The notes below the pieces were generated by a model. The model did not search any database. It was not told where the DNA came from and saw only the letters and a list, made by a program, of their open reading frames with translations. Of a stretch of 64,000 bases of DNA, positions 57,900 through 64,000 are shown piece by piece. Source of the DNA: Dillenia suffruticosa. Its lineage: Eukaryota; Streptophyta; Magnoliopsida; Dilleniales; Dilleniaceae. How positions within the stretch are numbered: the first letter of the stretch is position 1; each line of letters begins with the position of its first letter. The position numbers were made by a program, and so were the translations under genes. The stretch spans positions 17,808,501-17,872,500 of the forward strand of contig JAVTVX010000034.1 of assembly GCA_033439265.1 (NCBI GenBank), in the 5' to 3' direction.

Positions 57900-59640
57900 C
57901 TCCTTCATATTGCCCGATCTTGACGGTAATGACAAGGGATTCAAGTTAGTCAGGATCGACCCCTTCCAAATCATCGTCATTGAAGTCGATCATTAGCTTT
58001 TTCTTTTTAAGTTGCTTCTCAGCGCATGTAGCAAGGACTTCTTTAGTCGTGGAGCTCGATGGCTTGGCTTTGTGAAAAATTAGGGCCACTACTACCCAAT
58101 CCCATTCAGTCGTGCACATCCTCGGTTGTGTAACGCCATTAAGACATGGGTCGGAAAGTGGGGATCCAAGGGATTATACTCACTTTGTACTTGGAGTATT
58201 ACTCCATCTAGTTGATTACGGGTGTTTCCTGGAGTCGGTTGCTTGATTGGGACATTTCACGCCCCGTAGCATGTGAGCCTTGAGGAGGGAGGCCTTCCCT
58301 CTCTACACTTATAAATCTCTGGAGCCAACCACTTCAAATGAGAAACTCAAGTTCATCCTTGAGTTTCTTGCACTAATATGTCAAATGGCCGTAGTCTCAA
58401 TGGTAGTGGCAATATCACATCTTATCCTTTTTTGAGTCGTATTCTGTGGAGCTAAGGGGCCACTTGATATAAGGCTTGTTCCAAATCTAAAACAGAACTT
58501 GACTTGGCGTCTCATTTAGAGGATTATAACTTGTGAACCTTCGTTGCTGAGGTAGCCCTTGTCAGACTCTCTTAGGTGACGATTGTTGGGATAATCAGCT
58601 GAATACATTCCAGCTAGTCGGTTTTGTCGCTTGTTAAACGCTTCAGCATCCTCTGTAACTATATATTTTTCTATATGGGCTTAAAACTCCTGGTTGGTAG
58701 ATTGAGGATTCTTTGTGATGGATGTTTTTATCGCCGATGATTGCAATCTAGTGAACAATTCAGCTAATGCAATGAAACGGTCTAAACCCAAAACCTTCAT
58801 TATCTTTATTTTGAACTTGTCAATAAAGTCTCTCCACGGCTCGTTGTCCCTTTGCCGCAGTGAGAGGAGGGATGTGGATTTTCTCTTAACCCCCTATTGA
58901 TCATAAATTGCATCTTGAATTGTTGACGAAATTGAGAGAAACTCTTGATACTGAATGAGGGAAGTGAGTTAAACCATGTAAGAGTATTACCCTTCAAGGT
59001 CGTAGGAAAACGTTTACACATGGCCGCATCTGTCATGTCTTTCGAGATCATCACAATCTCAAAGTGGGCCAAGAGGGAGAAGCATATCACAAGGCATCAA
59101 TTCTGTAGAAACCTTGGAGTCAAATGATGAGAAACCAGCAACATGTTGAGTAAATTTGTCTCTTCTCACATATTAGCACGTCTGAGTTCGTCTACAATGA
59201 GTTCCTTGACCTGTTTCCTTAGATTGTTCAGATTGTGTCAGGAAGTCAATAAAGGTTCTCGATGTTCTCTGGAATCGAGTCTTCATTAATGCATGTGACC
59301 CAACTCATGCAAGGAAGATTGTGCTCCTAGTCTGATAACATAGCTGAGTTCTTCCAACTATTTGCTCATGCCTTGCAATTTGTATTCGAGTTTTGCTATC
59401 TCAGGTTAAGTGACTTTTTCTGAAGAGGCTGGAGTAGGGGATCGGATCGGTTGGTCCTGTCGTGCAACCGGTGGTTAGGTTTTAGGCTAGTCGAGAGCAA
59501 TAGGAATCTCAGCGATGTTGTCCTATGCTACAGGGTGAACAGTGTCTGCTGGGGTAGTTGTGTGTCCTATCATGGTTGCAGCTTTGGATGTGGTTCTAAT
59601 CCTCTTAGGAGGCATGATCTTTGGGAGAATAAAGTGTGAA
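57900..59640 (-). pseudogene. Gypsy gag of the Tat-like element
   Basis: The frame 59090-58806 carries the retrotransposon gag core: MTDAAMCKRFPTTLKGNTLT, then WFNSLPSFSIKSFSQFRQQF. Downstream, at about 58420-58350, a zinc-finger-like YCHYH(stop)DYGHLTY(stop)CKKLKDE block follows, similar to the CxxHxxxGHxTxxC of Tat/Athila gag. Stops and frameshifts make it non-functional. Gag would form the particle shell. Confidence 0.78.
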
Positions 59641-59660
59641 GCGATCTTCTCTCTAGTCTG

Positions 59661-59678
59661 TTCCCATGAACGGTGCCA
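59661..59678 (-). other. primer-binding site of the Tat-like element
   Basis: The minus strand reads TGGCACCGTTCATGGGAA three bases inside the 5' LTR. It is similar to the TGGCGCCGTTG-type primer-binding sites common in plant Gypsy elements. It fixes the element's orientation. Confidence 0.65.
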
Positions 59679-59681
59679 CTC

Positions 59682-60108
59682 TGTTGGAGGTGAATTATGA
59701 CTCCACAGATAATGGCTCTGTTGACTTAAACAAGATGATTAGTCGAAGGTCGTAGGTCGATTCTGATCAGTGAGACATGCAAAGAGCAATCAAAGGGTGC
59801 TCCAACGAGGGAGACTGTGACGCTCAAGTTAAAGAGCGGTTTTCGAAAAAAGAAGAATAGACTGAAGGAGAGGTTGTATGCTTTTTGTGTGGTACATGTA
59901 AGTTTAAAGAGAAAGAGGATTTACCTGGCCGATAGGATTGATGAGATATATATAGTCTACCCGCATGTGTTCCGTATGCTTTCGGGGTGTTAAAACCTTA
60001 TATTCCATCAATATATGTTTACGACATGCTTCTGGTCATGTTGTGTTGGCTATGGATTCGAAAAACTTTAAGTCCCATGATAATAGGCCTTTGGTTTATA
60101 TTCCATCA
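59682..60108 (-). repeat. 5' LTR of the Tat-like element (427 bp)
   Basis: It matches 53683-54395 at both ends but lacks about 290 bp of the middle. It ends TTTATATTCCATCA, followed by ATATATATC. Confidence 0.82.
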
Positions 60109-61404
60109 ATATATATCAAAGATGATCTAAAATGTTTAGCAAAAAGATACTGTTTCAATTGGTTCTTTTTTTTTTAAGTGATACGTGTGGTTTATAGGAG
60201 CTTATCAAAGAGATCATGGCTTATAGGAGTTCACCAACGAGAGGGTAGATCATTGCATGACTTCACAAGATAAAGATATGAGGTCCCAAATAATGGGGAT
60301 TCTACCGTAAAAGTGTTACTAAGAAGTGTTGTTTGTATAGTTCGCTTGTGGATCACTATGGGTTTGAATTAGTATGTAATTAGTTATCATCAATGGTTTG
60401 CAATGATTGTAGGATGACTGATTGTATATGATCGGGTAATTAGTAGTGGTTGATATGTTCGTAAATGTAATAATATTGGTTGATCCATGTAAGTATTGCA
60501 TGTTTTATATTTGATTTATTTCATGCATATTATTTTTGACGATTAATTTTTCTAAACAAAAGACTAGTCAAAATAGAACAAAATTAACCATCTTGGTATA
60601 AAACTCAAGTCTTCTGTTGGTTTCAAAGACATACCTAACTTTTGTAGGGTCTATCTTCTGATGAGTGGGGGGGTTGATTTTTCCTTTTCATTTTTGTTTT
60701 CTTCTTTTCAGTCCTAATTATGTGATTATGATTTCTTTTATCATTCCATCTATTCTTTCAACAAAATTGACCTAGATTTCTCATTACTAAATTATTAATA
60801 GAGGCTTGGCATTTCATTAGTTTTAAAAGAGACACATGTCCAGCTGATGGATGATATTGTGTTTGTGCTTGCTTATTAACAAAAGAAGCTAAAGAACCCA
60901 CATTCAAGTCACTTCAATCTATGGTCCCAAACCTAATCCTTGGAATGAAATCTAAGGTAGTAAGGGATGTGGCTACTAAAGCCTTGAGGGGTGATTACAC
61001 AGCCAATTGAGAACCATGTTGCCACTTTTGAATTGTTAGAATTTTGTTGAAAAAGGCTACTCTTACGAATTAGATGCAATCCATATGAAAATAGTTTCAT
61101 ATGGGTACTGGACTAGATTTCATTTTGCTCTGCCTTTTCTTTTTGGGTCTAATTCTTCTTCCACTGGATTTGAGCATCAAGATTAGGAGTCATTTCAGTA
61201 TTTGTGAAATATTGTCTTCCATTGCTGAAAGTAATAGAATATATAGAGATATATATTTGTAGTCATTCTTTGTTTTACAATTAACTTGTTTTTTCTGGTT
61301 CATGAGCAAGGTGAGATATAAAGTGAAATTTGTGCTAAACCTCCTTTCTTTTCATTTCTTTTCATTTCTTATAATTTAAATTAGCTTTGCACATTCATGT
61401 TTGT
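60109..61404. other. intergenic stretch
   Basis: No gene or element recognised. A short G run lies near 60668, and TTTTCATTTC is repeated near 61350. Confidence 0.5.
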
Positions 61405-61974
61405 GGTAAAATGCCCCTACATGGGTATATTTACCAATCTAATATTGTGTAGATATCAGTCTACACATAATATTTTATCCAAAAACCTCAGAGAGAGTAT
61501 ATCAGAGACGATATCACTAGTCGCAAATGATATCGAGATCTTAGATCTAGTTACTTACAGCCAATATGAATATGGGTGTATCCATATCGGTCATAACACA
61601 TATGACCCCATGTTGAACACATATCAGGGTGACTTATATTCTAGTAGTGCTACTCTCAAAGTCTCTTACAACTACAAACTGTCTCATCCCCACTCACTTA
61701 GAGTTGGAGGTGATCACTCGTGTGTGAGAGTTGACCCCGTTTGCCTAACATATCTTTGAATCATAACATATCACAAATATAAGACAATAAATAAGTGCAA
61801 TAAATGAAAGACTGAATAATGCATATATATATATATATATATACATATATCTATAATGGATAAGCATCAATACATAAATCCAATATATAATGAAAAATGT
61901 CAAAATATACACAAATCTAATGACTTTCTATATCCTATAAACGAGTCTCTAAAAATAAGTTTAGTTCCATACTA

Positions 61975-63370
61975 TGAGTATAAATGTATTTGATGGTCAT
62001 TTCACCTTTTTCAATGATATCTCTCACAAAATTATATGTGGTGTCAATTTGTTTGGTCATATTATCATACATAGGATCTCATGTGTAGGCGATAGTGGTC
62101 TGATTGTTATAGTAAATTATCATTGGCCTCTCACTATCTGTCATAATTCCTAAGTCATCCAATAGTTTTCATAGTCAAATACTCTCCTAAACTGCAACTG
62201 AACAAGTTACGAACTCAGCTTCTATCGTAGATAGAGTTACACAGATTTGTTTCTTACTGCTTCAAGAAATAGCACTGTCATTGAACAAGAAGACAAAATC
62301 TGATATCGATTTACACTCATCCATATCACCACCCCATTCGGTGTCTAAATATGGAACAAAACGCAAATCGCCTCCTACGTAACACAAAGAGAGGCTAGTA
62401 GCTCTCTTAAAATATCTGAAAATCCTTTTCACTGCTCTTCGGTAATCTATTCTAGCATTTGATTGATATCTACTCATCAGACCGATTGTATAACAAATTT
62501 CTAGTCATGTATACAACATCGCGTACATTAAACTTTCCACTATACTGGAATAAGGGATTTTACCCATTTCCCTCATTTCTTCTTGAGTTTTAGGGCACAT
62601 GTTAAAACTCAGACCAGCACGCTTGATGATTAGAGTATCTATAGAATTACAATTATTCATCCCAAAAAACTCGAGAATCTTTTTAATATCGGTCTCTTGT
62701 GAAACAGTCAACATCCATCTTGAGCGATCCCTCTGGATCTTAATTCTGAGCATGAACTCAATTTCACTCATATCTTTTATATTGAAACTCAATAATAACC
62801 AGATTTTAATAGTCATTAGATACTCTCTATTGTTTCCAGCCTACAGAATATCAATCACATATAAGGATATGATCACAAAGGAGTCAGTAAAACATATTAG
62901 GTACATACAATGATCATTCTTGATCATCATGAAACCATAAGATATCACTTTATCTTGAAATCTCAAATACCACTATTTGGATAATTGTTTAAGGTCATAT
63001 ATCGACTTTCGAAAATGACAGACCTTATCCTCCTAACCTACAAGAACAAAGCCATATGGTTGCACCATGTAGACCTCATCATCCAAATATTCATTCAGGA
63101 AGGCATCTTAATGTATATTTGGTGTAACTCCAAATCCATTTCTACAACAATCGTTAAAAGTAAAATATTGAGGTAAATTTGGCTACCAGATAGAAAGTCT
63201 CCTTATAGTCCACACCCTTAGTCTGAGTGTAACTCTTGGCTACTAGACCGATCTTATCCCTCTCCACCGATCCGCTAGCCTTTCTCTTGACCTTGAGAGA
63301 CCATTTGTTTTCAATGGTTTTTCTGCCCTCAAGCAAATCAACTAAGTCCTAAACTTCGTTGATTCTCATT
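61975..63370 (-). pseudogene. RNase H and reverse transcriptase of the second Copia-3 copy
   Basis: Minus-strand frames: 62477-62262 has MSRYQSNARIDYRRAVKRIF, SLCYVGGDLR and DECKSISDFVFLFND. The frame 62816-62505 has FMLRIKIQRDRSRWMLTVSQ and KTQEEMREMGKIPYSSIVES. The frame 63336-63154 has TQTKGVDYKETF. The RT catalytic motif reads YVID followed by a stop two codons later (codons at 62861-62850), so one active-site aspartate is lost. Copia-3 itself keeps YVDD at this place. Confidence 0.85.
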
Positions 63371-64000
63371 GACTCCATCTCTTTATCCATGACATTCAAC
63401 TAATGGTCCTTTGCAGGACCCTCGAGAGTCTTGTTAAGAGTTTTAGATTCCTCATCATCCTCAGGAATCACAATGAAGGTCTCAATCTCAATTGGAAAAC
63501 GACGTTTAGGTATGTTTCCTCAACTGCTCTTATGAGGAGAGAGAATCTCTCCACCTCTGAATGGATCGCTCCCATTAGGACCAAAATCCATAATAGGTTC
63601 TTGGGTCCCTTCGTTGCCCCGTTGCCCTTAGCTGAGTCACTAGGTTCATCTATCTTATAAAAGATAAAGTCTGATTGATTTTACCTCTTTTAAGAAAATC
63701 ATTCTCAAGAAACGTGACATCACGAGATTCAATTTCAGTGATAGTGCCGTTCATATATTCACCTAAGAATACAAACCCCTTAAAGTGTTATGAATATCTT
63801 ATAAAGATACACTTTTTTTCTCGTGAGCTTAACTTGCCGTGTTGATATGAGAAATTGTAAACATGTGTAGAACAACCTCATTCTCTCAGGTGGCTAAGGT
63901 CAGCTACCTTCATGTCTAAAACTCGTATGGGGTACTGACTATGGATTTTGATGAAACACTATTGAAAACATAGGCTGCAATCAATAAAACATCTCCCCAA
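63371..64000 (-). pseudogene. integrase C-terminal linker of the second Copia-3 copy
   Basis: The minus strand continues toward integrase. The plus-strand sequence at 63340-63420 and 63480-63700 aligns with 48080-48160 and 48230-48420 of Copia-3, which is the integrase/RT junction. No intact frame remains. Confidence 0.65.

Larger units (their letters stand above)
53683..60108 (-). mobile_element. non-autonomous Tat/Ogre-like Gypsy element with antisense extra ORF
   Basis: LTRs at 53683-54395 and 59682-60108 share their first 310 bp and their ends (TGTTRGAGGTG and ...TTTATATTCCATCA). A primer-binding site beside the right LTR shows the element reads on the minus strand. Inside are Gypsy gag (minus strand, 57900-59640), a 62-bp minisatellite (56988-57390) and a degraded plus-strand ORF (54560-56820) next to the 3' LTR. 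RT, RNase H and integrase are absent, so it needed help from another element. Gag, tandem repeats and an antisense additional ORF before the 3' LTR are known features of the Tat lineage. The flanks are a TA microsatellite, so a TSD cannot be proven. Confidence 0.82.
61405..64000 (-). mobile_element. second copy of the Copia-3 family, truncated
   Basis: The first 35 bp (GGTAAAATGCCCCTACATGG and ATATTTACCAAT) match the outer end of the Copia-3 LTR; the rest of this LTR is missing. A 3' non-coding region follows (61440-61900). Minus-strand RNase H, RT and the linker to integrase align in order with 46622-48730. The copy runs off the window edge. It has its own stops and motif losses, so the two copies are not a recent duplication. 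Confidence 0.82.

Overview
The window looks like nuclear DNA of a eudicot plant. It has two intron-containing plant genes, tRNA-derived SINEs, Copia and Gypsy LTR retrotransposons, LINEs, CACTA-type DNA transposons and many AT and CT microsatellites. I see no bacterial operon signals, rRNA, convincing tRNA gene or CRISPR array. The species cannot be fixed from sequence alone.

Two genes look intact, both on the minus strand. One, at 10476-12087, is a three-exon cytochrome P450 of 482 residues in the CYP716A (triterpenoid oxidase) group, with a TATA box about 80 bp upstream of its ATG. The other, at 22115-32821, is a six-exon gene for a 292-residue protein with a plastid-transit-like N-terminus and a Rossmann domain resembling DprA/SLOG proteins. 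Its two largest introns (3.7 and 5.1 kb) hold an Au-like SINE, a decayed RTE-like LINE and an L1-like fragment.

Almost everything else is transposable elements. From left to right: (1) 1-3437, the 3' end of a Tekay/Del-like Gypsy element with a 3.0-kb LTR; (2) 3438-5070, a CACTA-like DNA-transposon remnant; (3) 5130-5400 and 7890-8870, Copia fragments; (4) 9471-9752, a SINE; (5) 13161-20099, a complete but dead Copia element with GTTTT target-site duplications (TSDs); (6) 20176-20376, another SINE; (7) 20699-21729, a segment bounded by a perfect 21-nt direct repeat; (8) 34916-37504, a solo LTR related to the first one, with perfect TTGGA TSDs; (9) 39390-43600, a second dead Copia element; (10) 43771-44997, a non-autonomous CACTA element with ATA TSDs; (11) 45440-51746, a third Copia element with two LTRs; (12) 53683-60108, a non-autonomous Tat/Ogre-like Gypsy element with gag on one strand, an antisense extra ORF and a 62-bp minisatellite; (13) 61405-64000, a second copy of the third Copia family, cut by the window edge.

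I found no convincing wholly new system. The most unusual objects are the gag-plus-antisense-ORF element at 53.7-60.1 kb, the GC-rich islands inside the long LTRs and the CACTA element, and the segment bounded by 21-nt repeats. All exon boundaries were inferred by eye from splice consensus and reading-frame continuity. Element lineages are recalled from family knowledge, not from a search.
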